Notes: generated by a model not told the origin, from the letters alone. A DNA stretch of 64,000 nt from Fusibacter bizertensis (GCF_029914245.1 NZ_JARYZI010000007.1:1-64000); one strand, 5' to 3'. Numbered from the stretch's first letter, positions 18,531 through 28,853 are shown. Numbers and translations: made by a program.

Positions 18531-19366
18531 CCAATAAGCTCAATAACATAAAAGTATCCTTCAACATGGATCAGTTCAAACCGAATTATACAAAATCAGA
18601 GCTAAAACTCTATGACTATATAAAAGAGCATCTAGAAACTGTGATGTATAACTCGCTCACAGAACTCTCTGAGCGATGCGCAGTTGGAGAAGCAACCATC
18701 TTGAGGTTTTGTAGAAAGATTGGCTTTAACGGCTATCAAGATTTTAAACTTGCAATTGCTCAAGAGCTTTCAGTAGTCAAGGCTACACAGCAAGACGAAG
18801 ATCATCTTATCAATAGGATAAAGAACAACACATTAAAAGCGATTGAAGATACTTTTGATGCAGTTGATGAAGGACTACTTAAAAAGGCGATAGACTGGAT
18901 AGACAGCTATGATGAAATCATAGTATATGGCGTAGGGCATTCTGGGTTGACTGCACTGGATTTACAAAGTAAACTCATGCGAGTCGGCAAAAATGTCCAG
19001 GTCGTCATCGATCCACATTTTCAGATCATGCGATCGTGTTCAGCTAGTGAGAGGACGCTTATCATCGCGATCAGTATCACTGGCAGTACCAAAGATATCG
19101 TAGATTCTGTGGAGAAAGCAAAGGAAAATAAAGCTAAAGTAATTGCCATTACTAGCTATGTACGTTCACCACTTACAAAACTTTCAGATATAGTACTTCT
19201 GACATCTGGTAAAGAAAACCCCTTAGATGGTGGTTCTATGGTGGGGAAAGTATCACAACTTTTTGTCATAGATCTACTTTGTACCGGTTATATCATGAAA
19301 GATATGGACAAGGCACAGCGTATTAAGAAAGAAGCAGCTGAAGCAGTGACGATGAAGATGTATTAA
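18527..19366 (+). CDS. RpiR/MurR-family transcriptional regulator with SIS domain
   Basis: 279 residues. An N-terminal HTH_6 domain (about 10-85) includes [35 protein letters not shown] sugar-phosphate-binding domain (about 120-255) includes [22 protein letters not shown] and [18 protein letters not shown]. It overlaps nanE by four bases. It probably senses ManNAc-6-P, GlcNAc-6-P or a related phosphosugar and controls this operon through the inverted repeat at 17718-17737. The effector is inferred. Confidence 0.92.
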   Translation: MTNKLNNIKVSFNMDQFKPNYTKSELKLYDYIKEHLETVMYNSLTELSERCAVGEATILRFCRKIGFNGYQDFKLAIAQELSVVKATQQDEDHLINRIKNNTLKAIEDTFDAVDEGLLKKAIDWIDSYDEIIVYGVGHSGLTALDLQSKLMRVGKNVQVVIDPHFQIMRSCSASERTLIIAISITGSTKDIVDSVEKAKENKAKVIAITSYVRSPLTKLSDIVLLTSGKENPLDGGSMVGKVSQLFVIDLLCTGYIMKDMDKAQRIKKEAAEAVTMKMY

Positions 19367-19396
19367 GTAAATAGAGTCAAATAGGGAGCATAAATT

Positions 19397-19846
19397 ATGA
19401 TTTTTGATAAAATTGAGAATTTAGGAAAGTATATGGGCTTATATCCAGGACTTGATAAGGCCATAGCATTGATCACTAACGGGAACGTGGTAGATAAAGA
19501 AGTGGGGAAATACGAAGTTGAAGAGGGGGCTCTTTTTTACTTGATCCAAGAGTATATGACAAAAGATGCTGAAGAAGCACTGATGGAAACACATGAACGC
19601 TATATGGACCTTCAATGGGTGATTAGTGGAGAAGAGATTATGGGTTATGCAGTTAAAAGTGACCTTGAACCGACAACAGAGTATAGCAGTGAAAAAGACA
19701 TCCAGTTTTTTAATGGTGCATATGCGCCGCTTCATATGAAGCAAGATATGTTTGCGATCTTTTTTCCAAATGAAGGGCATAAGCCATGTGTCAAGGTAAG
19801 TGAACCTGCAAAAGTGAAAAAAGCAGTTTTTAAAATAGCGTACTAG
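19397..19846 (+). CDS. YhcH/YjgK/YiaL family protein
   Basis: 149 residues, one beta-barrel (cupin-like) domain. The start MIFDKIENLGKYMGLYPGLDKAI and the HERYMDLQWVISGEE segment are diagnostic of the YhcH (DUF386) family. Members accompany sialic acid and amino-sugar catabolic genes; NanQ is reported as a sialic-acid anomerase/processing protein. Position between the regulator and nagA supports a sugar-processing role. Ribosome site AGGGAGC. Confidence 0.9.
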   Translation: MIFDKIENLGKYMGLYPGLDKAIALITNGNVVDKEVGKYEVEEGALFYLIQEYMTKDAEEALMETHERYMDLQWVISGEEIMGYAVKSDLEPTTEYSSEKDIQFFNGAYAPLHMKQDMFAIFFPNEGHKPCVKVSEPAKVKKAVFKIAY

Positions 19847-19873
19847 AGCTATCAGAGATAAAGAGGTGAGTAA

Positions 19874-21040
19874 ATGAAAGCAATAAAAGGTGCAAAAATC
19901 GTCATAGGAAATAAAATTTTAGAGGACCATGTATTGGTTTTTGATGAGAATATCAAGGCCATAGAATCTAGTGAAAACTTCGCAAAGCGTTTGACTATCG
20001 GTGATGAGGAAATTGAAGTGATCACGTGCGAAGGTACACTGGTTCCTGGTTTTGTAGATATCCATATACATGGTGCCTGTGGACACGATGTGATGGATGG
20101 TTCTTTTGAAGCGATAGACGGTATCGCAAAGGGTATCGTCAAAACAGGCACTACAGCTTTTTTAGCGACGACTATGACCATGGCACAATCTTTGATTGAA
20201 AAGTCGCTTGATGAGACGAGAGGTTATATTGCGCATCAGACAGCGTGTACTTTAGCCGAAAAACCTGCAGGTGCAATGGTTGTAGGTGTTCACCTAGAAG
20301 GGCCTTTTATCAATCCTATCTTTAAAGGTGCTCAGGCGATAGAACATATACAAAAACCGACTAAGACTTGGATTGCGCCACATCTTGATATCGTCAAGAT
20401 GATCACGCTAGCACCAGAGATGGATGAGAATTTTGCTTTTATCAAGGAGATGAAGAATACAGGTGTCGTACTTTCTATGGGACATACGGGAAGTGATTAT
20501 GAAACTGCAATAGCAGCATATGATGAAGGTGTACATCATGTTACACATTGCTTTAACGCGATGACAGGGCTACATCACCGTAAACCAGGCGTGGTAGGAG
20601 CAGTTTTAGCTAAACCTTTTACGATGGACCTCATTGCAGATGGGATCCATATTCATCCGGGATTTGTAGGACCATTTATCAAACTTAAAGGGACAGATCA
20701 AACAGTGCTTATCACTGATGCGATGCGTGCTGCACTGATGCCTGAGGGGGACTATGACCTCGGCGGTCAGAAGGTGATCATGAAAGACAATAGCTGTCGT
20801 CTAGAAGATGGTACACTTGCTGGGAGTGTGCTCAGTACGGGGCAAGCGCTAAAAAATCTTTTGAAATTTTCAGATTTAGAATTAGTAGAAATTGTGAAAA
20901 TGTTAAGTGGTAACCCTGCGAAACTTATAGGACTAGGTGAGTCAATGGGAAGTCTGGAAGTTGGAAAACTTGCAAATATCGTTCTTTTAGATGGTGAGAT
21001 GGAAGTCAAAAAAGTCTATGTGCATGGCATATTAAATTAG
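19874..21040 (+). CDS. nagA: N-acetylglucosamine-6-phosphate deacetylase
   Basis: 388 residues of the amidohydrolase superfamily. It removes acetate from GlcNAc-6-P to give glucosamine-6-P. Visible motifs are HIHGACGHDVMDG (metal-binding His pair near 65), HLEGPFINP, the metal histidines in GHTGSDY and THCFNAMTGLHHRKPG, and the catalytic aspartate in ITDAMRAA near 285. Length is standard. Start follows AGAGGTG; nagB begins 10 bp after its stop. Confidence 0.97.
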   Translation: MKAIKGAKIVIGNKILEDHVLVFDENIKAIESSENFAKRLTIGDEEIEVITCEGTLVPGFVDIHIHGACGHDVMDGSFEAIDGIAKGIVKTGTTAFLATTMTMAQSLIEKSLDETRGYIAHQTACTLAEKPAGAMVVGVHLEGPFINPIFKGAQAIEHIQKPTKTWIAPHLDIVKMITLAPEMDENFAFIKEMKNTGVVLSMGHTGSDYETAIAAYDEGVHHVTHCFNAMTGLHHRKPGVVGAVLAKPFTMDLIADGIHIHPGFVGPFIKLKGTDQTVLITDAMRAALMPEGDYDLGGQKVIMKDNSCRLEDGTLAGSVLSTGQALKNLLKFSDLELVEIVKMLSGNPAKLIGLGESMGSLEVGKLANIVLLDGEMEVKKVYVHGILN

Positions 21041-21049
21041 GAGGCACCA

Positions 21050-21820
21050 ATGAATATTATAATAGTAAAAGATTACGAAGAGATGAGCCGAAAGGCGGCA
21101 CACCTTTTTGTGGCGCAAATTTTAAACAAACCAAACAGCGTACTTGGACTTGCAACTGGTTCTACACCCATGGGACTTTACAAAGAATTGATTCGCTTTT
21201 TCAATGAAGGAATGATTTCTTTTCAATCTGCTACCGCTTTTAATTTAGATGAATATGTGGGCCTAGAAAAGGAACATCCACAGAGCTATTGGCGCTTTAT
21301 GCAAGAGAATTTCTTTACTAAAGTAGATTTACCAGTAGAGCGTCAATTTATCCCTTCAGGTGTCGCTGAGGATATCGCTGCTGAGTCATATAACTATGAT
21401 AAGAACATCACCTCAAAAGGTGGTATCGATCTACAAGTTCTAGGGATCGGTCGTAATGGACATATAGGTTTTAACGAACCAGATCTCAAGTTTGAAGCAC
21501 GTACACACGTGGTAAAACTAGATGAACAAACCATCGAAGATAACGCACGTTTCTTTGATGATATCTCTATGGTACCGACCCTTGCGATCAGTATGGGCGT
21601 TAAAACCATCATGCAATCAAGAAGCATCATCTTACTTGCTTCAGGTAAAGAAAAGGGCGAAGCCATCAAGAAGATGCTTAGTGGCAACATCACACCTGAG
21701 CTTCCTGCTTCAGTTTTACAGTTACATCCAAGTGTGACGGCGATTATAGACTTGGCGGCGGCTTCGATGCTAGATATAGAGGCGCTTAAGGATTTGTATC
21801 AGATTTCTATGCCTTCTTAA
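21050..21820 (+). CDS. nagB: Glucosamine-6-phosphate deaminase
   Basis: 256 residues, standard length. It converts glucosamine-6-P to fructose-6-P and ammonia. Motifs are GLATGSTPMGLY (phosphate loop, near 35), NLDEYVGL with the catalytic aspartate and GIGRNGHIGFNEP. Ribosome site AGGAGGC lies directly upstream. It is the last gene of the operon, followed by a very strong hairpin. Together nanE, nagA and nagB form a route from ManNAc-6-P to fructose-6-P. Confidence 0.97.
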   Translation: MNIIIVKDYEEMSRKAAHLFVAQILNKPNSVLGLATGSTPMGLYKELIRFFNEGMISFQSATAFNLDEYVGLEKEHPQSYWRFMQENFFTKVDLPVERQFIPSGVAEDIAAESYNYDKNITSKGGIDLQVLGIGRNGHIGFNEPDLKFEARTHVVKLDEQTIEDNARFFDDISMVPTLAISMGVKTIMQSRSIILLASGKEKGEAIKKMLSGNITPELPASVLQLHPSVTAIIDLAAASMLDIEALKDLYQISMPS

Positions 21821-21840
21821 ATTTATGCGTTTGACATACA

Positions 21841-21936
21841 AACAGCTCCCTTCATAAAGAATTTTCTCTGCAAAGAAGTCCTCGGGGTAAACCCTGCGGA
21901 TTTGCTCGAAAATTTTTATGAAGGGAGCTGTTTTTC
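21841..21936. terminator. Very long bidirectional hairpin terminator
   Basis: AACAGCTCCCTTCATAAA at the left pairs with TTTATGAAGGGAGCTGTT-like sequence at the right, and the middle continues with GCAAA/TTTGC, TCC/GGA and GGGT/ACCC pairs. The structure spans about 95 nt with a T run on the right. It separates nagB from the convergent GGDEF/HD-GYP gene. Confidence 0.85.
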
Positions 21937-23880
21937 TTATGTGAACTGGCTTACGAAGAGCAATGCTATGGTTGGGTCAAACTGGGTTCCTGCGTTATCT
22001 TTGATTTCTTGTATGGCATCTTTGTAGCTTAGTACATCTTTGTATGTTCGTTCACTTGTCATGGCATCAAAGGAATCTGCGATGGCGATAATTCTTGCTT
22101 GAACTGATATTTTTTCTCCCTTAAGTCCTTTTGGATAGCCTCGTCCATCCCATCTTTCATGATGTTCTAGTGCAAAGTTCGCGATCTCTGAAAATTCATT
22201 GCATGAATTTAGGATTCGATAACTGACTTCTGGGTGCCTTTGAATTTCTTTCCATTCATCATCGCTGAGTTTTTCAGTACTATTGAGGACCTTTTCATTG
22301 ATCCCTATCTTGCCAATATCGTGCATCAAACCTGCAATTTTGATAAGTGCTATATTATCACTGCTAAAGTTCATACTATGTGCTATTGTTTCACAGATGG
22401 CACTGACTCTTTTGGAGTGAAGTTGTTCTCTAGGGTTCTTCTCATATAGTGTGTTCATAATAAGAGAAACCATCTTGTTTTTGATGCTAGCACTTTCATA
22501 GAGTTTGTGTCTATACATGTTATCCTCAGCAATTCTAAAGATATCCTCTATTGTTTGTTCCATTGATATCTTGGTGCTAAATCCAAATGAGATAGAGAGG
22601 GCTAGTTCCTGTACTTTACACTTTGACGAAAATTCATTGATACGTGCAATGACGTGTTCAGCATCTATTTCATCAGTATTAGGCAGTATGATGATAAATT
22701 CATCACCGCCTATTCTTGCGATGATATCATCTATTCGACAGCCTTGATTGATTGATTCAGCGGCTCTTTTAAGGATTTCATCTCCAACGATATGACCAAA
22801 GGAATCATTGATCAGTTTCAGGCCGTTGAGATCTCCCATAACGATGGTGAGAGGTAAGTTTCGATCTGTATTGAGCCTTTTTAATTCTTCTTCATAAAAA
22901 CGTCGGTTATAAAGTCCTGTTAATTGATCATGATAACTCAAGTAATTAATTTGTTCTTCTCGCTTGATGCGATCATCTATGTCTGATATTAACACTGCCA
23001 CTTGATATTTATTAGGCGAATACGAATAAGTGGAGTAGTACTTCCCAGTGGTCTCTAGATGATTTTCATAATAATTTGGTTTACCCTTGAGTGCGACTTT
23101 TCCAAAGATATTCATCCAAAATTCTCTATTAGTTGGCATAACTTCTTTGATTTTTTTGCCAATACACATCTCGGGTGTAAGCCCAAGCAGCCTTGTAAAA
23201 CTATCGTTTATATCCACAAATATATAGTCTTCAGGATTACCCTCTTCATCAAGTACGATATCAAGAAGTGCCAAGCCTTGATCCATGGACATCACTAAAG
23301 ATTTGTACTTTTCTTTACTATCAAACAATGTCTGTTCAATTTCTTTGCGTCGAGAAATATCGCTGAAAATGAGTCTACATGTTGATTGACCTTGGACAGT
23401 TGACAGTGTTACTTTGATATTTACCCAAAATTTAGTACCATCATTTCTAGTCATATGCAGCTCACATTCTTGAGATTCGAGTGATGAAAACAGCTTATTT
23501 CTAAGTAAATAATAAGTATCTTGATCTTCTCTATAGATGTACTGTGAGAATTTGTGGTTAATGAGATCGCTTCTATCATGACCGAGCATATCCGCTGCAG
23601 TAAGATTTGAATCTAGGATCAATCCGTTTTTAGCAACAATAAGATAGCCAACAGGTGCTAGATCATAAAGATCAAAATAATGAATTTTGGCATCGTCTAG
23701 TTCATCTTGTATTCGTTTTAATTCCTCGTTTTGCATTTCAAGTTCTATTTGATGGACTTTTAGATCGTGTATGATTAATTCAACTGCTTTTAGAGAAAGT
23801 TCATCGATATTTTCGTTGTTTAGGGCATCATTAGAGATTAGCTTATTCTCCGCCATCAAGCGCAGGTCTTTTTTACTCAT
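21937..23880 (-). CDS. PAS-PAS-GGDEF-HD-GYP c-di-GMP signalling protein
   Basis: 647 residues from ATG 23880 after GAGGTG; a TTG at 23892 is less likely. No membrane helix is visible. An N-terminal coiled coil (30-68) is followed by PAS domains at about 70-185 and 190-305. The GGDEF domain (315-465) has an intact GGDEF at 391-395 and an RxxD inhibitory site at 382-385. The HD-GYP domain (475-640) has HD at 520-521 and HHERWDGRGYP at 573-583. It could both make and degrade c-di-GMP. It is adjacent to, and on the same strand as, the CheB-CheR fusion gene, with a 60-bp gap, so co-expression is likely. Confidence 0.95.
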   Translation of the reverse strand: MSKKDLRLMAENKLISNDALNNENIDELSLKAVELIIHDLKVHQIELEMQNEELKRIQDELDDAKIHYFDLYDLAPVGYLIVAKNGLILDSNLTAADMLGHDRSDLINHKFSQYIYREDQDTYYLLRNKLFSSLESQECELHMTRNDGTKFWVNIKVTLSTVQGQSTCRLIFSDISRRKEIEQTLFDSKEKYKSLVMSMDQGLALLDIVLDEEGNPEDYIFVDINDSFTRLLGLTPEMCIGKKIKEVMPTNREFWMNIFGKVALKGKPNYYENHLETTGKYYSTYSYSPNKYQVAVLISDIDDRIKREEQINYLSYHDQLTGLYNRRFYEEELKRLNTDRNLPLTIVMGDLNGLKLINDSFGHIVGDEILKRAAESINQGCRIDDIIARIGGDEFIIILPNTDEIDAEHVIARINEFSSKCKVQELALSISFGFSTKISMEQTIEDIFRIAEDNMYRHKLYESASIKNKMVSLIMNTLYEKNPREQLHSKRVSAICETIAHSMNFSSDNIALIKIAGLMHDIGKIGINEKVLNSTEKLSDDEWKEIQRHPEVSYRILNSCNEFSEIANFALEHHERWDGRGYPKGLKGEKISVQARIIAIADSFDAMTSERTYKDVLSYKDAIQEIKDNAGTQFDPTIALLFVSQFT

Positions 23881-23940
23881 GGTACACCTCAATTTCCAAA
23901 CATCGTTTTTGCTTCACATCACTATTTGTTTTTAAGCAAA

Positions 23941-26901
23941 TTAATCTTTATTTCGGCTAGCAATATCTCTGATAAAGCACTGTATGATTTTGTTGCGACC
24001 GATATCGTAAGCATTGCTTATAAACTCTACCTCAATCTTTTCCCCAGAAGCAGTTTCAAGAGGTAAGTCATCATATCGGATATAGGCTGTATCTTTAAGT
24101 TTTGAAAAGGTTTCTTTACTTGATATGATATCTTTAAAAAATCCAATATCCCAAATTTCTTTTTCAAGCATTTCTTTTTCGGAAAAACCAAGTAAATCAA
24201 TTAGAAATGGATTTACGTTTTTGATTTTGCCAGTATCGCCATCTAAGACAAGGATGCCTTCCTTAGCGTTTTCAAATAAGCTGCGATAGTTCATCTCAGA
24301 AATCGCCAGTAAGTCTTTAGCAGTTTTAGTATCGGTAATGTCTATAAAAGTTAGCACTGTTCCTTCTATCACATTTTCACTAGTGCGGTATGGCTGAATA
24401 AGCATCTCATACCATTTCCCATCAGATGATTGAACTTGAATTTTCTTAGGGACAAGGGTATCAAGTACTGCCTTAACATCAGAACTTAACTGTTTATAAT
24501 CGATTAAATTAGAAACAATGTGTGCTATTGGGCGCCCCACATCACTTAAGATCAGGTTGATGATCTCGTTAGATTTTGGTGTGAAGCGTAAGATGTTCTG
24601 TTGATAGTCAAGGAAAATCGTTGCGATATTGGTTCCTGCAAGCAGGTTGTTCATGTCGTTGTTAACTTGTAGCAAGTCGTGAACTTTAGTTTGTAGCTCT
24701 GTGTTAACAGTGGATAGTTCTTCGTTGATGGATTGAAGTTCTTCTTTTGAAGTTTCAAGTTCCTCGTTGGTAGATTGGAGTTCTTCGTTAACAGACTGCA
24801 TCTCTTCATTTGAGGATTTGAGTTCTTCGTTAGAAGTCTCAAGCTCCTCATTAGCAGTTTGAAGGTACTCTTCTTTTATCAGTAATTCAGCTTTGAGTTC
24901 TTCTATATTTGTATATAAATCAGCACCAGGCTCTCCGGTATCGCTTTTTAACTCTTCTGTAGTGGTTTGTACTTTTGATTCTTCAAGTAATACGATGAAA
25001 TTTGGTTTGTCATCTGCATCTATAAGTCCAGCAGCGACATGTTTCATGGTCATATTGACCTTGGTAAAGTGACCATTGGTTTTAACGTTGATGTCAGTGA
25101 TACGAACTGTCTCTTTTTTTACTTTGATTTTATGAAGTGCTAGAGTAAGGTCTCGCTTTAATCCTTCACGTGCCATCTTTATGATGTTATTGATACCACT
25201 AATCCCTTGACTAGGCTCTAAGTACATACCTGTTCTGCCGTGAAGGTACAATATGTCACCATGATCATTGATCAAGATACCAGCCATGGTACTCTCTCTT
25301 AAAATGGCTTGTTCAGTCAAATCCTTAAGAGGTGTTTTTACTAAGGCAGTTGTTTTTGTAGTTTTTGGCTGCGATGCAGTATCTAGTTCCTCTTTTTGTG
25401 TCAGTATCTGATTGAGCGCTGCTGTTTGGTTCCCTTTATAGTCGGTTTTACGTTGGTAAATTTTGAGCTTACGATCCAAAGCATCAAATAAAGTGTCAAA
25501 ATCACCTATGGTTTCAGAACTCCCCAAGAAGAGTACCCCTTTGGGATTAAGCGCATAGTGAAATAGAGGGATAACCTTTTTTTGGAGCGTACTGCTCAGA
25601 TAAATCAGAAGGTTTCTACATGAGATTAAGTCTAGTTTTGAAAATGGTGGATCCTTGATGACACTTTGCTCAGAAAAGATGAGCATACTTCTTATGGTTT
25701 TGTTGATGCGAAAATCATTTGAGCCAGGTTCTTTTGTGAAAAATCTTGAGAGCCGATCTGGCGTGAGGTCCTGATCTATACTATGAGGATATAGCCCAGC
25801 TCTTGCGATGGAAATTGCATGACCATCGATGTCGGTGGCAAAGATTTGGACGTTAAAGTTTTTCTTAAGTTTTTCCATGCTTTCATAAAGCAAGATCGCT
25901 ATAGAATATGCTTCTTCTCCAGTGGAGCAGCCAGTACACCAGACCCTGATATTAGAGCCAGTTGCTTTTCCTTCAAGAATTTTAGGAATCACATCTTCTT
26001 CTAACTTTTTATAGGCGTCTTTGTCTCTAAAAAAAGCAGTTACGCCAATCAGTAGATCACGAAAAAGTGCGTCAACTTCATCAGGCGTTTGCTGTAAAAA
26101 TTTCACGTATAACTCTATGTTTTCTATCTGATGAACAGCAAGTCTTCTCTCGATACGTCTGTTAATGGTACTCGGTTTATACTTCGAAAAATCATGACCG
26201 GTTTGTGTACGCAGAAGAATAAATACTTTTTTGAGGAAGTTTTCTTCTTTGGGCTGAAGATCTGCTTCATGATGCATTGGATGTCTATAGGCATGTGCTA
26301 CATAAGTAATCAGTTGTTTTGCCATATCGATTGGAGGCAACTGATAATCCACTAGTCCAGTAGAGATAGCGCTCATTGGCATACCATCGTATTCTGTAGT
26401 ATCTGGACTCTGAGCGATGGCCATGCCACCTTCAGCTTTAATAGCACGTAGACCTAAAGTGCCGTCACTACCAGTTCCCGACAGGATGATACAGATCGCC
26501 CGTTCATGTAAGTCTGATGCAAGTGAACGAAAGAAAAGATCGATAGGCATTTGTTGCCCTCTAGGTGTAGATTGCTCAAAAAGTTGAAGTGACCCATTTA
26601 AAAATGCCATATCTCTATTGGGTGGGATGATGTAAGCACAATTGGGTTTAACCGTCATCCCATCTTCTACTTCAAAGACTTGCATCTTTGTAAACCGTTT
26701 GATAATTTCAGTTAAGATACTCTTATGATCTGGCGCAAGGTGCTGAACCAATATAAAAGCCATGTTAGGGTCTTTGTCCTGGGGCATGCCTGTAAAGAAC
26801 GCTTCAAATGCAGCAAGGCCACCTGCTGAAGCGCCTATCCCTACGATGGGGAAGTTTTCATTGTTGCCCTTTACTGTAGTCATTTCATTTGGGACTTCCA
26901 T
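23941..26901 (-). CDS. CheB-CheR fusion with coiled coil and PAS domains
   Basis: 986 residues. The CheB methylesterase domain (15-205) has catalytic S25 in GASAGG, H54 in QHLAPDH and D148 in GTGSDGT. The CheR methyltransferase domain (225-480) has VWCTGCSTGEEAYS at 321-334 for S-adenosylmethionine. A segment of short repeats (about 655-750; many NEELxS units) is a long coiled coil, followed by two PAS domains (about 750-860 and 865-985). There is no receiver or kinase domain. Such fusions are thought to adjust receptor-like sensor methylation outside classical chemotaxis. Ribosome site TAGGAGA precedes the start. Confidence 0.95.
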   Translation of the reverse strand: MEVPNEMTTVKGNNENFPIVGIGASAGGLAAFEAFFTGMPQDKDPNMAFILVQHLAPDHKSILTEIIKRFTKMQVFEVEDGMTVKPNCAYIIPPNRDMAFLNGSLQLFEQSTPRGQQMPIDLFFRSLASDLHERAICIILSGTGSDGTLGLRAIKAEGGMAIAQSPDTTEYDGMPMSAISTGLVDYQLPPIDMAKQLITYVAHAYRHPMHHEADLQPKEENFLKKVFILLRTQTGHDFSKYKPSTINRRIERRLAVHQIENIELYVKFLQQTPDEVDALFRDLLIGVTAFFRDKDAYKKLEEDVIPKILEGKATGSNIRVWCTGCSTGEEAYSIAILLYESMEKLKKNFNVQIFATDIDGHAISIARAGLYPHSIDQDLTPDRLSRFFTKEPGSNDFRINKTIRSMLIFSEQSVIKDPPFSKLDLISCRNLLIYLSSTLQKKVIPLFHYALNPKGVLFLGSSETIGDFDTLFDALDRKLKIYQRKTDYKGNQTAALNQILTQKEELDTASQPKTTKTTALVKTPLKDLTEQAILRESTMAGILINDHGDILYLHGRTGMYLEPSQGISGINNIIKMAREGLKRDLTLALHKIKVKKETVRITDINVKTNGHFTKVNMTMKHVAAGLIDADDKPNFIVLLEESKVQTTTEELKSDTGEPGADLYTNIEELKAELLIKEEYLQTANEELETSNEELKSSNEEMQSVNEELQSTNEELETSKEELQSINEELSTVNTELQTKVHDLLQVNNDMNNLLAGTNIATIFLDYQQNILRFTPKSNEIINLILSDVGRPIAHIVSNLIDYKQLSSDVKAVLDTLVPKKIQVQSSDGKWYEMLIQPYRTSENVIEGTVLTFIDITDTKTAKDLLAISEMNYRSLFENAKEGILVLDGDTGKIKNVNPFLIDLLGFSEKEMLEKEIWDIGFFKDIISSKETFSKLKDTAYIRYDDLPLETASGEKIEVEFISNAYDIGRNKIIQCFIRDIASRNKD

Positions 26902-27207
26902 AGTTTCTCCTATTTAGGATCTATTAAGTGTTAAGTTAAGTGACATATTAATTTCATACTTGTAATGGTACTCATATTTTATTTCACAAATTTTTAGAAA
27001 AGTAAATGTTATTATCTTTAATTATATACCTTTTTGAGAATAAAGATACTAAGTGTATCAGTCTGAAGGCTTTGTAGTCATTACAATTCCAATAGTTACA
27101 CGCATATAAAGCAACTAGCTTTTGAAAAAGTAAGATTTGTGATAATTTATTTTATTGAGGTGCTAGGTGCGTTATAGTATGCTTAAGGCAATAGGGGGAA
27201 TTGGGGG
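26902..27207. other. Divergent intergenic region without a gene
   Basis: 306 bp between CheB-CheR and the next gene, AT-rich. It must hold promoters for both directions. A -10-like TATAGT occurs at about 27174 for the plus-strand gene, but no convincing -35. I see no RNA motif or repeat. Confidence 0.5.
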
Positions 27208-27435
27208 ATGGAAATAATAGCGAGGTTGATTAACTTTGACATGCTCTCTAGTGGGAGAACGGATACACTGTGGCTAGAATCATGGTTCCCAGTGATAGCC
27301 GTTATGATGGTATTGGGATTTATGGGGATACTGATCTATACCATTGTTAAAACGAACATTTCCTTAAAGCGCATGGATCAAATTGAGGAAGAAGTAAAGG
27401 CAGAGATCAAGTCCCTGCGTGAGCTTAACAAGTAG
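27208..27435 (+). CDS. Small single-pass membrane protein
   Basis: 75 residues, preceded by TTGGGGG. One hydrophobic helix (about 28-50) is followed by a charged segment with a short coiled coil (MDQIEEEVKAEIKSLRELNK). Small proteins of this layout occur widely in Firmicutes; I cannot assign a family. It is flanked by its own terminator, which supports it as a real gene. Confidence 0.65.
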   Translation: MEIIARLINFDMLSSGRTDTLWLESWFPVIAVMMVLGFMGILIYTIVKTNISLKRMDQIEEEVKAEIKSLRELNK

Positions 27436-27476
27436 AAAAAGGATTTACATATTTGGGGCAAAAGACATAATAGATA

Positions 27477-27533
27477 AAAATAGAACCTTTGAAGTAGTGA
27501 TTCTACTCTAAGGTTCTATTTTTTTTTTTTTTC
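27477..27533. terminator. Bidirectional terminator
   Basis: AAATAGAACCTT pairs with AAGGTTCTATTT, with an inner GTAG/CTAC stem and a run of about 14 T residues on the right and A residues on the left. It lies between the small membrane protein and the convergent SEC-C gene. Confidence 0.9.
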
Positions 27534-27557
27534 AGTTACGGTGCATCTGATCATGCA

Positions 27558-28853
27558 CTAGTTTGCACCACAACATCTTTTGTACTTTTTCCCACTGCCA
27601 CATGGACAGGGTTCATTGCGACCGACTTTTTTAGTGGGAAGGTCAGAAGCATTCACCGAGCCGCCATCATAACCGTTACGCATTGGTATAGTAGTTGATG
27701 TAGCTGATGGTGTAGCTGACGGTGTGGTAAGTTTTCGAAGTTCAACTGGCGTATAACCACGGTTCACCCATATGCGGGTATGGTTGACCACTTCGGTATA
27801 AAACTTGATAAATTTATCGATGTCCCCTCGTGATTTAAAGCGGATGCCAAAAGACTCTAGTGCGGCTAGGGTCTCTTGTAAATTGCCAAACTCTACGGTA
27901 TATAAGATTTCGTCGCGCAGATCATCCCAAATATCTGGTTTTAATGTGCCAAACTTTTTAAGGAACTTCATCAGATCATCAAGCTTAAGGTTTTCAGGTT
28001 CATAGTCAGGCTCAGCATACTTAAGAAAAGTATCTAGGTCAGGACGATAATAGGGTTTATTGCTTCTCAGGATCTCTAGAAGAATAGACCCCTCTAGGTC
28101 TTCACCATCATTTAACGCATAAAGTGTGACTAACGCATCGAGCTCTTCTACATCAAAATAATCCGCATAAAGGTACTGCCCATCGGTCCAGTAGGTTTGT
28201 GGTCTAATCATGGCCCCGGATAGTAATTTCTTAAACTTCGTTTTGGGTATAAGGGCTTCGCCTTGATGGTAGTCAGCGTAAAGCTCATACAGCTTTGCTA
28301 TGGGAAGGGCACCGTAAAGAGATGTTGATGCAGCGCCATATTTTACCACTTCAACTGCCTGTGCACTAGCTCTTTCTACCGTTTTCCAGTTCAGTGCAAG
28401 TAGTTTGTCTCTGATCTCCTCTTGAAGCTTAAGCACATATTCACCTTCAACTTCAAAGACATGAACAAGCCCAGTACTGAGTAAGAACTTGAGATCGATA
28501 TAGACAGATACGATTTCCGTTTTAGAGAGATATAAAGAAATACCTGTCATTAGCTCTTTAAGGATACGCTTTTCATCAGGTGTCGACCAAGTGACGATCT
28601 CCATGATCACTTTAGGCTCTTGATAGTGTGTGAGTAGTACCTTGACGAGTTCTGCCTTTTTCAGCGTATCATAATTTGCAATTTCAAGTAGCATCGCACG
28701 CTCTACTAATGCTGGTTTTCCAACTTTACCAAGACAAACTGAAAGTTTTTGAGAGGGGTTAGCTGAGATGACGTAACGTGCGATGTCCTCAAGGCAGTGG
28801 CGAGACAATAAATCGGTAAGTTCTTGTTCTATTTGTGCGTCAGAAAGTTTCAT
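27558..28853 (-). CDS. SEC-C metal-binding motif protein
   Basis: 431 residues, mostly helical with no membrane segment. The last 25 residues, [20 protein letters not shown], are a perfect SEC-C zinc-binding motif like that at the SecA C-terminus. A low-complexity Thr/Ser/Ala/Pro linker (about 385-400) precedes it. The remainder has no domain that I recognise. SEC-C proteins of this size are common in Firmicutes and of unknown function. Ribosome site AAAGGAG. It lies 41 bp after the esterase gene on the same strand, so it may belong to that operon. Confidence 0.85.
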   Translation of the reverse strand: MKLSDAQIEQELTDLLSRHCLEDIARYVISANPSQKLSVCLGKVGKPALVERAMLLEIANYDTLKKAELVKVLLTHYQEPKVIMEIVTWSTPDEKRILKELMTGISLYLSKTEIVSVYIDLKFLLSTGLVHVFEVEGEYVLKLQEEIRDKLLALNWKTVERASAQAVEVVKYGAASTSLYGALPIAKLYELYADYHQGEALIPKTKFKKLLSGAMIRPQTYWTDGQYLYADYFDVEELDALVTLYALNDGEDLEGSILLEILRSNKPYYRPDLDTFLKYAEPDYEPENLKLDDLMKFLKKFGTLKPDIWDDLRDEILYTVEFGNLQETLAALESFGIRFKSRGDIDKFIKFYTEVVNHTRIWVNRGYTPVELRKLTTPSATPSATSTTIPMRNGYDGGSVNASDLPTKKVGRNEPCPCGSGKKYKRCCGAN

